A stretch of DNA of 64,000 nt from Plantibacter sp. Leaf314 (GCF_001423185.1 NZ_LMOB01000001.1:543374-607373); one strand, 5' to 3'; positions 15,278 through 23,762 are shown, counted from the stretch's first letter. Program-made: numbers and translations. The notes: generated from the sequence alone by a model not told the origin.

Positions 15278-16123
15278 ATGACATTCATCACTCACGGTGC
15301 AACGGGCGCTCAGGGCGCCCCCATCTTCTCCCTCCTGCACGCAGCAGGCCACGACACCACTGCGGCGGTGCGCGACACAGCGAAGATCGACGGGAAGGCT
15401 GTCTCCGTCGACTTCGATTCGGCGGCGTCCCTCACCGAGGCGTACCAAGGCGCAGACGGTGTCTTCGTTCACCTACCCCTGGGAAGCCCGGACCAGCAGG
15501 TAACGTTCGCGACGGCGATCGGCGACGCGGTCGCGAAGGCGCGCCCCAAGCGAGTCGTGTTCTCGACCAGCGGCTACCCGCTGGCCCTGCCCGATGGCAG
15601 CCGCACTGCGCACGGCATCCTCCACGACAGACTGGAGAAGTCAGGAGTGTCTTACGCCGTCATCACTCCGAAGACGTTCCTCGAGAACTTGCTGTTGCCG
15701 GTCACCCTCGACCCCGCCCGCGTAGAGGGGAAGCTTCGTTACCCGATCCGTGAGGATTACGCCATCTCGTGGATCTCCCACCTGGACATGGCTGACATCG
15801 CAGTGCAGCTCCTCACCGACAACGTCGACGTGCAGGGCGTTGTCACCGCAGGTGCACTGCCGGCCCTGCTCGGCGACGACCTCGCTGAGGGATTCTCGGC
15901 ACACCTGAACACTCCGGTCAACTTCGAGAGCCAGAACCCCGACGACTACGGGAAGCTGATCACCCCACTCTTCGGGGCCGCGGGCGTTGAGCCCGTCATC
16001 GCGTCGTACCACGCACGATGGTCGATGCCCGACGAGCGCATCGACGAGTCCCGGTCCGCGCAGATGCTACTCGGCGTCACTCCCCGTTCGGTTCAACAGT
16101 GGCTTCGTGACATGGGGATTTAG
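15278..16123 (+). CDS. NmrA-like NAD(P)-binding protein (atypical short-chain reductase)
   Basis: 281 residues with an N-terminal Rossmann fold (ITHGATGAQGAPIFSLL, a variant GxxGxxG) and VFSTSGYP in place of the usual YxxxK active site, as in NmrA/QorB-type proteins that bind NAD(P)H and reduce quinones or sense redox state. The central KTFLENLLLP segment is typical for the family. Divergent from an HxlR regulator, a common pairing in electrophile responses. Start ATG 15278 lies close behind the operator with a short leader. Confidence 0.88.
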   Translation: MTFITHGATGAQGAPIFSLLHAAGHDTTAAVRDTAKIDGKAVSVDFDSAASLTEAYQGADGVFVHLPLGSPDQQVTFATAIGDAVAKARPKRVVFSTSGYPLALPDGSRTAHGILHDRLEKSGVSYAVITPKTFLENLLLPVTLDPARVEGKLRYPIREDYAISWISHLDMADIAVQLLTDNVDVQGVVTAGALPALLGDDLAEGFSAHLNTPVNFESQNPDDYGKLITPLFGAAGVEPVIASYHARWSMPDERIDESRSAQMLLGVTPRSVQQWLRDMGI

Positions 16124-16178
16124 GATCTCAGAACATGTGGTGGCGTTGGACCATGGGTCCGGCGCCACTTTCGCGTCC

Positions 16179-16204
16179 ATACCGGAAACGATCGTTTCCG
16201 GTAT
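16179..16204. repeat. Perfect 26-bp palindrome
   Basis: ATACCGGAAACGA (16179-16191) is followed without any spacer by its exact reverse complement (16192-16204). It lies 56 bases after the reductase stop. The lack of a loop and T-run argues against a simple terminator; a dimeric regulator or resolvase site is possible, but no partner is evident. Confidence 0.85.
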
Positions 16205-16339
16205 CGGCCGCAAATCTGATCGGACGCCGCGTGTTCGCTGGGTCTAGGCTCCGAACAGGTCATCACCCGGCGAGAGCCCGCATCGGATGGCTAGGGTCCG
16301 GAGAGACAGCGGGGCAAGAGTCTCCGCGCCTAAACCAAG

Positions 16340-16371
16340 TGACCCGCCCTTCAGCGTTGAGTGGCGGGTCA
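16340..16371. terminator. Hairpin terminator ahead of the small 80-aa gene
   Basis: TGACCCGCC (16340-16348) pairs perfectly with GGCGGGTCA (16363-16371) across a 14-base loop and is followed by TCTGTTT on the plus strand. It likely ends transcription coming from the reductase gene. Confidence 0.58.
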
Positions 16372-16419
16372 TCTGTTTCACCAGCGCCGGTGATTCGGTG
16401 CAACACGAGCGGAGCAATG

Positions 16420-16662
16420 ATGAACATCGAACGGTGGTGGCCGAAACTCAAACCCACCACCCGGCAGTACCTGATCGAGCACAACGGGTCCTCGTTGCCC
16501 GCGGACGCCCGAGCAGAAATCGTCAGTGTCGGCGGGCGCCTCACCTCCGGCTCCTCGTGGGTGACGAGCTGGCCAGACGGCTACTACTTCCCGGCCGCGA
16601 CCACACAGTGGATCGCCGCGCTGACCCGAGAAGCGACGGTCGAACCGGGCACCCTCTCATAG
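16420..16662 (+). CDS. Small conserved hypothetical protein, 80 aa
   Basis: Short soluble protein beginning MNIERWWPKLKPTTRQYLIE, with a central SVGGRLTSGSSWV and a PDGYYFP turn. This layout (WWP..L...TR..L..N.G, PDG, then W at the C-terminal helix) is familiar from small actinobacterial proteins of unknown function. GGAG at 16411-16414 sits five bases before this ATG; an ATG three bases earlier is also possible. No operon partner. Confidence 0.68.
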   Translation: MNIERWWPKLKPTTRQYLIEHNGSSLPADARAEIVSVGGRLTSGSSWVTSWPDGYYFPAATTQWIAALTREATVEPGTLS

Positions 16663-16982
16663 CGCCTCAGCGGACAGACGGCGGGGCGGCACACGCGGAA
16701 CCCGAATCCGTACTGGCAACGCTGCCCCGGTCGGGAGCGATAGTAGGCCTGCCACACACGGGGCGCAAGGAGCTGTTGCGACCGCGAACCGATACCGGCG
16801 ACCACGACGCTGCAGGCTGCCCAGCGGGTGTCCGCTGCGCTGAGAACGGCTCCTGGCCAACACGCGGTGTGCGTGTGACCAGGAACCTGCGACAGGCGGG
16901 GCCCTGTCGCGCCCAGCGTAGCTCTCAGCACACTCCGGGCCATCTCGAGACCCGTTGTGCGTGGGGCCAGATACGTGTGCCG
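16663..16982. other. 320-base intergenic region
   Basis: No gene, tRNA or clear repeat is seen. Minus-strand frames crossing it run antisense through the 80-aa gene and show no family signature. It contains only short GC-rich self-complementary stretches. Confidence 0.5.
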
Positions 16983-17405
16983 TCAGCGCGTTCGGGCCGC
17001 GGGCTGCGCGCTGGAACTCGTCGTGGCAATGGCCTGGCGGTACGCGGCAATCTTGCGTTCCAGCGCTGCGAGGTGCCGTTGAACCTCGGCCTGTCGCTCG
17101 AGGACGGCCGCGTGGTGCTCTTCGAGGAGGGCCAGTCGTTCGGCATCGTCAGCGCCGGCCCGGTACGCGGCCGCGTACTCGCGCATCTCCTGGACGCTCA
17201 TCCCTGTGCCGCGGAGCATCAGCGTTCCGGCGAGCCAAGTCAGCGCAGCCGTGTCGTACCGACGCCATCCGTCCGGACCACGGCCGGGCGCGGGCGCGAT
17301 GCCTTCCTTCTCGTAGTAGCGGATCGTGTCGACCGTGATGCCGAGCAGCTCAGCGGCGACGCTGATCGTGACGGGCTCGTCGACGTGGACCTCGGGAAGC
17401 AGCAT
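16983..17405 (-). CDS. MerR family transcriptional regulator
   Basis: 140 residues: a winged helix-turn-helix (VTISVAAELLGITVDTIRYYE, then GPDGWRRYD at about 10-50) and a long C-terminal coiled coil (about 80-125) without cysteines, so not a metal sensor. Divergent from an aldo-keto reductase, the common arrangement for MerR proteins that control AKR genes; the dyad at 17421-17449 lies in the gap. The ATG at 17405 precedes the conserved start. It probably activates the reductase gene and controls itself. Confidence 0.87.
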   Translation of the reverse strand: MLLPEVHVDEPVTISVAAELLGITVDTIRYYEKEGIAPAPGRGPDGWRRYDTAALTWLAGTLMLRGTGMSVQEMREYAAAYRAGADDAERLALLEEHHAAVLERQAEVQRHLAALERKIAAYRQAIATTSSSAQPAARTR

Positions 17406-17420
17406 GCCCTGAGTGTCCCA

Positions 17421-17449
17421 CTTGACATGGTGTGCGCACCAGGGTCGAG
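17421..17449. promoter_or_regulatory. MerR operator/promoter of the aldo-keto reductase gene
   Basis: TTGACA (17422-17427) starts a 19-base spacer that holds the dyad TGGTG-TGCG-CACCA (17428-17441), extended by CTTGAC/GTCGAG at the flanks. The expected -10 position (17447-17452, GAGAGT) is poor, as expected for a promoter needing MerR distortion. Confidence 0.6.
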
Positions 17450-17493
17450 AGTTGGGTCGTCCGGGTCGACCCGGCGGTGAACGGAGAACACGC

Positions 17494-18477
17494 ATGCAGC
17501 AGATTCCTCTCGGCTCCCAAGGCCTCGTCACATCCGCGCTCGGACTCGGGTGCATGGGGATGAGCGCCTTCTATGGCGGCGCCACCGAAGCCGGCTCCGT
17601 CGAGACCATCCGCCGAGCACTCGACCTCGGAATCACCTTGTTCGACACGGCAGAGGCGTATGGGCCGTTCGAGAACGAGCAGCTGCTCGGCCGGGCTCTC
17701 GGTGCCGACCGGGACCGGGTGGTCGTCGCGTCGAAGTTCGCCACAGACTTCACCGACGATGGCACCCCGATCGGCCTTGACGGGTCCCCGGAGCACGCCC
17801 GTCGCGCGATCGACCGGTCGCTCGGCCACCTCGGCACCGACCATGTCGACCTCTGGTACCTGCACCGCGCCGACCCGAACGTGCCGATCGAGGACACCAT
17901 CGGTGCCATGAGCGACGCCGTCACCGCAGGCAAGGCCCGATACATCGGCGTCTCAGAAACCTCAGCAGAAACCCTGCGACGAGCGCACGTGACGTTCCCG
18001 ATCACCGCGATCCAGTCTGAGTACAGCCTCTTCGAGCGTGACGCCGAGCACAATGGCGTCCTCGACACCGCTTCGGAGCTCGGCATCGGGTTCGTGCCGT
18101 TCTCCCCGCTCGGCCGTGGGTTCCTCTCCGGCACCGTCACCCGGAAAGACGACCTGCCCGAGGGTGACGCCCGCCGGAATCTTCCCCGGTTCTCAGACGA
18201 AGCCATCGATGCGAACCTCCGCGTCGTCGATGCACTCGGAGTCATCGCCAACGAGAAGGGCGTTACCACCGCGCAGCTCGCTCTCGCGTGGCTCATCCAG
18301 GCTGGCACCGTCCCCATTCCCGGCACCACGAAGGCATCCCGGGTCGAGGAGAATGTCGCCGCCACGGACATCGCGCTCACCACCAGCGACCTCGAACGGA
18401 TCGAGGCGGCCTCACCCCACGGAATTGCCGTCGGCACCCGCAACACCGAAGCAGGGATGGCGCGAGACCGAGGCTGA
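17494..18477 (+). CDS. Aldo-keto reductase
   Basis: 327-residue NADPH-dependent oxidoreductase with the full AKR tetrad Asp51, Tyr56 (FDTAEAYGPFENE), Lys81 (ASKF) and His124 (LHR). The cofactor phosphate site lies in the C-terminal PIPGTTKASRVEEN segment. It reduces aldehydes or ketones to alcohols; the sequence resembles the YakC/AKR13 branch. GGAG (17483-17486) precedes the ATG by seven bases. Controlled by the divergent MerR; a strong hairpin follows the stop, so it is a single-gene unit. Confidence 0.93.
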   Translation: MQQIPLGSQGLVTSALGLGCMGMSAFYGGATEAGSVETIRRALDLGITLFDTAEAYGPFENEQLLGRALGADRDRVVVASKFATDFTDDGTPIGLDGSPEHARRAIDRSLGHLGTDHVDLWYLHRADPNVPIEDTIGAMSDAVTAGKARYIGVSETSAETLRRAHVTFPITAIQSEYSLFERDAEHNGVLDTASELGIGFVPFSPLGRGFLSGTVTRKDDLPEGDARRNLPRFSDEAIDANLRVVDALGVIANEKGVTTAQLALAWLIQAGTVPIPGTTKASRVEENVAATDIALTTSDLERIEAASPHGIAVGTRNTEAGMARDRG

Positions 18478-18486
18478 CCCATACGC

Positions 18487-18523
18487 AAACGCCCGTGGCA
18501 CTGACCAGGTGCCGCGGGCGTTT
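18487..18523 (+). terminator. Terminator of the aldo-keto reductase gene
   Basis: AAACGCCCGTGGCAC (18487-18501) pairs at 14 of 15 positions with GTGCCGCGGGCGTTT (18509-18523) around a seven-base loop, ten bases after the stop codon, ending in TTT. Confidence 0.85.
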
Positions 18524-18563
18524 CGGATCGTGAATTCTCAGACCGCGATCGAGGCTTCCTTGT

Positions 18564-18597
18564 CTGTGGATAACTCTTCGGGAATATGACCGATACC
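18564..18597 (+). repeat. Dispersed 34-bp repeat, copy 1
   Basis: Begins CTGTGGATAACT and ends GACCGATACC. It matches 24921-24954 at 28 of 34 positions in the same orientation. Core: CTGTGRATAACT, three variable bases, CGGGAATAYGACCGATA. Together the two copies bracket the copper module and the unknown two-gene unit. Confidence 0.7.
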
Positions 18598-18720
18598 CAT
18601 GTTACGACGCGTCATTCCGGCTCTAAGCCATCGGATCGAGCGTGCAGGATCAAACAGGGTCGGATACGAGCTGGATGGCTCGGAGCGGTTCCTGCGGTGC
18701 CCGTCTGCGACAATGAACGC

Positions 18721-19338
18721 ATGTCGTCCGCCCGCTCGATCCGCACCCTTCGTGGTGTGGTCGCTGCGGCATTCTCGACGTTCGTCGCGCTGCTGTCGCA
18801 CATTGCCGGCGGGGGCTCCATGCCTGGCGTTCTGGGCATCGTCGTGCCGCTGATGTTCTCGACGCTTGTCTGCGTGCTGCTGGCTGGCCGACGGCTGTCC
18901 ATCATCCGCCTGTCGCTCTCGGTCGCGGTGAGTCAGGTCCTGTTCCACACACTCTTCGTGCTCGGCGCCACCCACGGCAGCCCTCCGATGGCGATGCCGA
19001 GCGGTCATCTCTCCCACGGATCGCCTGTCACCCTCGATGTGTCATCAATGCCGATGATGCACGACGGGCACGGCGGTGCCGGCATGTGGCTCGCGCACAT
19101 CGTCGCCGGCGTCGTGACCATCGCCGCGCTCCACCGTGCGGAGACGCTGCTGTCAACGGGCGCGGCGATCAAGGAGTTCGTGCTCACACGGCTGGTGCCC
19201 GCCGTCCTCGCGGCCCTGGCATCGCCGGCGCTACCCGCGCGCGTGTCGCCCCGGACCGACATGCCGATCCTGCGCCCACTCGGCGTGTATCCGGAGACGA
19301 CCGCCCTGCGCGGACCTCCGGCGCTGTCCTTCCTCTGA
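18721..19338 (+). CDS. His/Met-rich membrane protein of the copper cluster
   Basis: 205 residues with about four hydrophobic segments (25-45, 50-65, 72-90, 130-150). An extracytoplasmic loop at about 90-125 is rich in His and Met (ATHGSPPMAMPSGHLSHG and SSMPMMHDGHGG), as in copper-handling proteins. No named family is recognised. The neighbours CopC, PCuAC, DyP and PepSY support a role in copper binding or transport at the membrane. The start ATG 18721 is chosen because the upstream in-frame extension is not conserved-looking. Its ribosome site is weak. Confidence 0.68.
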   Translation: MSSARSIRTLRGVVAAAFSTFVALLSHIAGGGSMPGVLGIVVPLMFSTLVCVLLAGRRLSIIRLSLSVAVSQVLFHTLFVLGATHGSPPMAMPSGHLSHGSPVTLDVSSMPMMHDGHGGAGMWLAHIVAGVVTIAALHRAETLLSTGAAIKEFVLTRLVPAVLAALASPALPARVSPRTDMPILRPLGVYPETTALRGPPALSFL

Positions 19339-19755
19339 CATCACGGCACGACCTCGCTGAGCTGTGCGCTCGGTTGACGATCACCGCTGCGCGCGCATAG
19401 GACACCTCCATCGACGACTGGCCTCGGCCGTTCGTTGTCCAGGTGCGCCGCGCACCTGAGTGCCGCCTTGTCCGCGCCCGTGCCTGCTGCGCCTTCACGT
19501 GTTGCCGCAACGTTCGCCCGGTGAGCTGAGCCGCAGGGTTTGAGCCTGCCGGCTCTCCTCGTCGGTCATGCGTTCATCGGCGTTATCGCGTGGAGCGCCG
19601 GCGTCGACGGCGCCTCCTTGCCACCTCCGGTAACTGCGGAGTGACGAACGTGCCGCGAACCGCTGCGACCTCGAAGCCGAGCGCGGACCAGGGCAGACGA
19701 CAACGCCCGTCCCGCCCGCATCACGACCACACCAGGCCCCTCGAAAGGACCATCC
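19339..19755. other. 417-base intergenic region in the copper cluster
   Basis: No gene is supported. A very long minus-strand frame that enters here is antisense to copC and the PCuAC gene and is a GC-skew artefact. The region presumably carries the promoter of the copC unit, but no clear -35/-10 pair or dyad stands out. Confidence 0.5.
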
Positions 19756-20364
19756 GTGACAGCACCCGCACCAACCCGCCTAAGACGCCTTGCGCTGCTG
19801 CTCGCTGCAAGCGTCCTGGCCGTCGCCATACCGCTCACGCTCGGCGCCGCGCCGGCGTCCGCGCACGACCAGCTCCTCGCGAGCACGCCCGGCGACGGTG
19901 CGGCGCTCGACGCGTCGCCGACGGAAGTGACCCTGCAGTACTCGGACAGCGTCCTGACGATCGGCGCGATCGTGCTGCTCGTCGACCAGGACGAGCACAA
20001 CTGGATCACCGGCGAACCGATCCTGAACGGCTCCGACGTCACCGCGCGCATCGACGACACCCTCCCGACCGGTGCGTACGAGATCCGCTGGCGCGTCGTC
20101 TCCGCCGACGGCCACCCCATCAGTGGGCTCATCCCCTTCACCGTCGGTGACGCCGCACCCGTCGAAAGCGCACCCGCGACGACGACACCTTCACCCAGCG
20201 CGGCAGCCGCGACCGATACGGCAGGCCCCGAAGACGACGCCGCGGCTCTCCGGCCAGTACTGATCGGGATCGGCGGCGCGGCGATCGCCGTCCTCGCGTT
20301 CTGGGCGTTCACCGTCTGGCGCAAACGCCGCCCCTCAGCCGCGTCCGGAACCCGATCAGAGTGA
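19756..20364 (+). CDS. copC: CopC-domain copper-binding protein with C-terminal anchor
   Basis: 202 residues: signal peptide (about 1-36, cleaved after APASA), CopC beta-barrel (37-133), a Ser/Thr/Ala linker, and a C-terminal membrane helix (about 172-190) with Arg/Lys stop-transfer. The mature protein starts His-Asp, and His120 lies in SADGHP; an N-terminal His plus a second His make the Cu(II) site of CopC proteins. It binds copper outside the membrane and may pass it to the PCuAC lipoprotein encoded next. GTG start with AAAGGA upstream. Confidence 0.92.
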   Translation: MTAPAPTRLRRLALLLAASVLAVAIPLTLGAAPASAHDQLLASTPGDGAALDASPTEVTLQYSDSVLTIGAIVLLVDQDEHNWITGEPILNGSDVTARIDDTLPTGAYEIRWRVVSADGHPISGLIPFTVGDAAPVESAPATTTPSPSAAAATDTAGPEDDAAALRPVLIGIGGAAIAVLAFWAFTVWRKRRPSAASGTRSE

Positions 20365-20426
20365 CGACAACACCACCGCACGTCCAGCATCCGATCCAGC
20401 AGCATCCCACCAAGAAAGGCATCACC

Positions 20427-20957
20427 ATGCACGCACGCACCACCAGCAAGCTCCTCGCCCTCACCGCAGCGGCGATCATCGCCCTCACCGGCTGCAGCAC
20501 CGCCGCCGGTAGCACCGCGGAGACCACGCCGGCAGGTGACTCCGTCACCATCGAGAACGGTTGGGTCAAGGCCGCCGACGAGGGCATGTCCGCAGCGTTC
20601 GGCGAGCTCGAGAACAGCAGCGACCAGGACGTCACGGTCGTCTCGGCTACCACCAAGGCGTCGAACATGATCGAGCTGCACGAAACGGTCGAGAACGAGT
20701 CCGGCGAAATGGTCATGCGCGAGAAGTCTGGCGGCTTCACCATCCCCGCCGGCAAGAGCCTGACGCTCGCGCCCGGCGGCAACCACATCATGCTCATGGA
20801 CCTCGTGAACTCGATCAAGGCGGGCGACGAGATCACCTTCACCCTCACGTTCTCCGACGACTCCACCTACGACTTCACCGTCCCGGCGAAGGACTACTCC
20901 GGCGCCAATGAGAACTACGAGGGCGACGACATGGACATGGGCGGCGACAGCAAGTGA
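20427..20957 (+). CDS. PCuAC-type copper chaperone lipoprotein
   Basis: 176 residues with a lipoprotein signal (lipobox ALTGC, Cys23) and a PCuAC (DUF461) domain. The copper motif H/M-X10-M-X21-H-X-M is visible in IELHETVENESGEMVM and GGNHIMLM. The C-terminus adds an acidic/Met tail (EGDDMDMGGDSK). PCuAC proteins deliver Cu(I) to cytochrome oxidase or buffer it at the cell surface. ATG 20427 has AAAGG upstream and starts the signal peptide; an earlier in-frame ATG at 20361 would overlap the copC stop. The stop overlaps the DyP start. Confidence 0.92.
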   Translation: MHARTTSKLLALTAAAIIALTGCSTAAGSTAETTPAGDSVTIENGWVKAADEGMSAAFGELENSSDQDVTVVSATTKASNMIELHETVENESGEMVMREKSGGFTIPAGKSLTLAPGGNHIMLMDLVNSIKAGDEITFTLTFSDDSTYDFTVPAKDYSGANENYEGDDMDMGGDSK

Positions 20958-22192
20958 CCGAACCCCAGACACCCCAACCGGGCCGGTCTGGCGTCAGTCG
21001 GCGGGGGCTCCTCTTCGGAGGAGCCGTCGCCGGCCTCGGCGCGGCGGCAGCCATCGGCGCCGACGCCCTCCTCAACCGCGGCAGCGACGCACCGGCGACC
21101 ACCGAGACCGAAGCCGCGTTGAACGGTGAGGAGACCGTCGCGTTCTACGGCACCCATCAGGCCGGTATCGCCACCACCCCGCAGGCCCATGCCACCTTCA
21201 TCGCGCTCGACCTGCACCCGGAGACCGATCGCGATGCGCTGCGGCGCATGATGCAGATCCTCACCGACGACGCCGCTCGCCTCACCCAGGGCCTGCCTGC
21301 CCTGGCCGACTCCGAACCGGAGCTCGGCACCGTTCCGGCACGGCTCACGGTCACCTTCGGGTTCGGACCCGAGTTCGTCACCCGCGCCGCGAACGCGTCA
21401 GCGAAGCCCGCCTGGCTCGGCCCACTCCCTGCGTTCACCATCGACCAGCTCGACCCTGCCTGGAACGACGGCGACCTCCTCCTGCAGATCGCCGCCGACG
21501 ACGCGTTCACCGTCGCCCATGCGACCCGGATGCTGCTGAAGGACACCCGCAGCTTCGCGACCGTCCGCTGGACCCAGACCGGGTTCCGCCGCGCGCACGG
21601 ATCCGAGAAGCCCGGCACGACCATGCGGAACCTCTTCGGTCAGGTCGACGGCACCTCCAACCCAGCTCCCGACGGTGACGACTTCGCCGCACTCGTCTGG
21701 AACACCGAGGGCTGGCTCGCCGGCGGCACGAGCTTCGTGCTCCGCCGCACCCGCATGAACCTCGACAAATGGGACCGTCTCGACCGCGGCGGCCGTGAGC
21801 AGTCCGTCGGACGCACGCTCGCCAACGGCGCACCACTCACCGGGACGCACGAGCACGACGAACCCGATTTCGACGCCAAGACCAGCATCGGCTTCCCCGT
21901 GATCCCCGAGTTCTCCCACATCCGCAGGGCCCGCTCCGAGAACACCGCCGAGCGCATCTACCGGCGCGGCTACAACTACGATCACGCGCCCACGGGCGCC
22001 GAGATCTCCAACAGTGGGCTGCTGTTCGTCTCCTACCAGGCCGACGTCACCAAGCAATTCGTGCCCATCCAACGACGCCTCGACCAGCTCGACCTCCTCA
22101 ACGAGTGGACCACCCCGATCGGTTCCGCCGTCTTCGCGATCCCACCCGGATGCACGGACGGCGGCTACATCGGCGACACCCTCCTCAGCTGA
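20954..22192 (+). CDS. Tat-exported DyP-type haem peroxidase (EfeB-like)
   Basis: 412 residues. A Tat signal (VSRRGLLFGGAVAGLGAAAA, twin Arg 16-17) precedes a DyP peroxidase domain with the distal-side motif GQVDGTSNP (Asp near 225), the proximal haem His in EFSHIRRAR (near 320) and the distal Arg in RRGYNYD. It exports folded with haem and uses peroxide to oxidise substrates or, as in EfeB, to act on haem or iron. GTG start overlaps the PCuAC stop by four bases, showing translational coupling with copper handling. Confidence 0.93.
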   Translation: MTEPQTPQPGRSGVSRRGLLFGGAVAGLGAAAAIGADALLNRGSDAPATTETEAALNGEETVAFYGTHQAGIATTPQAHATFIALDLHPETDRDALRRMMQILTDDAARLTQGLPALADSEPELGTVPARLTVTFGFGPEFVTRAANASAKPAWLGPLPAFTIDQLDPAWNDGDLLLQIAADDAFTVAHATRMLLKDTRSFATVRWTQTGFRRAHGSEKPGTTMRNLFGQVDGTSNPAPDGDDFAALVWNTEGWLAGGTSFVLRRTRMNLDKWDRLDRGGREQSVGRTLANGAPLTGTHEHDEPDFDAKTSIGFPVIPEFSHIRRARSENTAERIYRRGYNYDHAPTGAEISNSGLLFVSYQADVTKQFVPIQRRLDQLDLLNEWTTPIGSAVFAIPPGCTDGGYIGDTLLS

Positions 22193-22238
22193 CCCACCCG
22201 CGCACCTTCTACACCAGCACCGCAGAACAGGACACCGC

Positions 22239-23690
22239 ATGACCACCATGACCCGGCCACCAGTGGACGAACCCCACGCCGATGGACCACCCCCGAAACC
22301 GAACCAGAGTAGAGGGTGGTTCCCGCAGCTGCTGCTCCGTCTCCACTTCTACGCCGCGATCTTCGTCGGACCGTTCATCCTCGTCGCGGCGACGAGCGGC
22401 GCGCTCTACGCCCTGACCCCGCAACTCGAGCAGCTCGTGTACGCCGAGCAACTTCACGCACCGGAAGCCGATGAATACCTGCCGCTCGCCGACCAGATCG
22501 AAGCCGCGAACGCGTACACGAAGGGCCAGGACACCATCGTCGCCGTGCGCCCAGCGCCGAACCCCGGTGACACCACCCGCGTCATGTACACCGGCGACGG
22601 GCTCGGCGAGAGCGAGACCCGCGCCGTGTTCGTCGACCCGGCCACCGCCCAGATCCGCGGCGACCTCACCGCGTACGGCACCAGCGGAGCACTGCCGCTG
22701 CGCACCTGGATCGATCAGCTGCACCGCAACCTGCACCTCGGCGAGGTCGGACGCCTCTACAGCGAGCTCGCCGCCTCCTGGCTCGGTGTCATCGCCCTCG
22801 CCGGCCTCGGCCTCTGGATCGCCCGCATCCGCAAAGCCCGCACCAAGAAGTACTTCGTCCGGCCGAACAACCGAGCCAAGGGGTACCGGCGCATCCTCTC
22901 CTGGCACACCTCCACTGGCATCTGGCTCTTCGTCGGCGCACTGTTCCTCTCCGCCACCGGCATCACCTGGTCCCAGTACGGGGGCGGCAACGTCGGCACC
23001 ATCCGTGCCGCCTTCGACTGGTCCACCCCATCGGTCACCACCGACCTCAGCGGCGAATCCGCACCGGCCGATGAGCACGCAGGGCACAGTGGGCATGGCG
23101 GTGGCGCCGCACCCACGTCAGATAGCCCAGCAGTGACGGCGAACCCTGCGACGTTCGACGCGGTGCTCTCCATCGCTCGCGAAGTCAACGTCAATACCGG
23201 TCTCGTCGAGATCAAACCGCCGGCCACTGCCGGCACGGCATGGGTGGTGCAGGAGATCCAGCGCAGCTTCCCGACCGAAGTCGACGCCGTCGCGATCGAC
23301 GGACAGACCATGCAAGTCACCGACCGTGTCGACTTCAAGGACTTCAACCTCGCCGCGAAGCTCACCCGCTGGGGGATCGACACCCACATGGGCTCCATGT
23401 TCGGCCTCCCGAACCAGCTGCTCCTCTTCGCTCTCGCGTCCGGGATCATCGCGATGGTGGTCTGGGGTTACGTCATGTGGTGGCAGCGACGGCCCACCCG
23501 CGAACCCGGCCGCATCGTCGGCCGCACCCCGGCACGCGGAGCGCTCCGCCGCGCACCCTGGTGGGGCATCGTCGCCGTCCTCGTGGTCGCGGCCGGCATC
23601 GGCACGCTCCTGCCGCTCCTCGGGATCAGTCTCGCGGCCTTCGTCGTCGTAGACGTCCTGATTGGGCTGCGCCACCGGAAAGCTGCGTGA
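22239..23690 (+). CDS. PepSY-associated TM protein (PiuB-like)
   Basis: 483-residue membrane protein with TM helices near 34-56, 180-200, 225-245, 395-415 and 440-475, and PepSY domains in the two external loops. The LRTWIDQLHRNLHLGEVGRLYSE segment and HTSTGIWLF are family marks. The loop near 275-290 contains a His/Gly-rich stretch (DEHAGHSGHGGG) suited to metal binding. Such proteins accompany siderophore, haem or copper uptake and may reduce or transfer metal. Last gene of the module; a perfect terminator follows. AGGA lies six bases before the ATG at 22239. Confidence 0.88.
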   Translation: MTTMTRPPVDEPHADGPPPKPNQSRGWFPQLLLRLHFYAAIFVGPFILVAATSGALYALTPQLEQLVYAEQLHAPEADEYLPLADQIEAANAYTKGQDTIVAVRPAPNPGDTTRVMYTGDGLGESETRAVFVDPATAQIRGDLTAYGTSGALPLRTWIDQLHRNLHLGEVGRLYSELAASWLGVIALAGLGLWIARIRKARTKKYFVRPNNRAKGYRRILSWHTSTGIWLFVGALFLSATGITWSQYGGGNVGTIRAAFDWSTPSVTTDLSGESAPADEHAGHSGHGGGAAPTSDSPAVTANPATFDAVLSIAREVNVNTGLVEIKPPATAGTAWVVQEIQRSFPTEVDAVAIDGQTMQVTDRVDFKDFNLAAKLTRWGIDTHMGSMFGLPNQLLLFALASGIIAMVVWGYVMWWQRRPTREPGRIVGRTPARGALRRAPWWGIVAVLVVAAGIGTLLPLLGISLAAFVVVDVLIGLRHRKAA

Positions 23691-23693
23691 GCA

Positions 23694-23729
23694 GCGAGGG
23701 GCCCGAGTTGTTCAGCTCGGGCCCCTCGC
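23694..23729 (+). terminator. Terminator of the copper module
   Basis: GCGAGGGGCCCGAG (23694-23707) and CTCGGGCCCCTCGC (23716-23729) pair perfectly over 14 bases with an eight-base loop, starting three bases after the PepSY stop. The structure is symmetric and can also stop the convergent minus-strand lipoprotein gene. Confidence 0.9.
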
Positions 23730-23762
23730 GAGCGTTGACTGTGCTCTGGTTGCATCGCAGCC

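Noticed and set aside
16584..16943. A 119-codon minus-strand frame ending in a GFRVCR-like segment
   Set aside because: It runs antisense through the small 80-aa gene with its own ribosome site, and the resemblance to sulfatase-modifying-type endings is too short to count.
18586..18720. An N-terminal extension of the His/Met-rich membrane protein back to ATG 18586
   Set aside because: That ATG lies inside the dispersed 34-bp repeat, and the extension is charged and unlike a signal peptide; ATG 18721 starts just before the first hydrophobic segment.
19566..20972. A 468-codon minus-strand frame across copC and the PCuAC gene
   Set aside because: The opposite strand encodes two proteins with clear signal peptides and copper motifs. 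The antisense product shows no family features.
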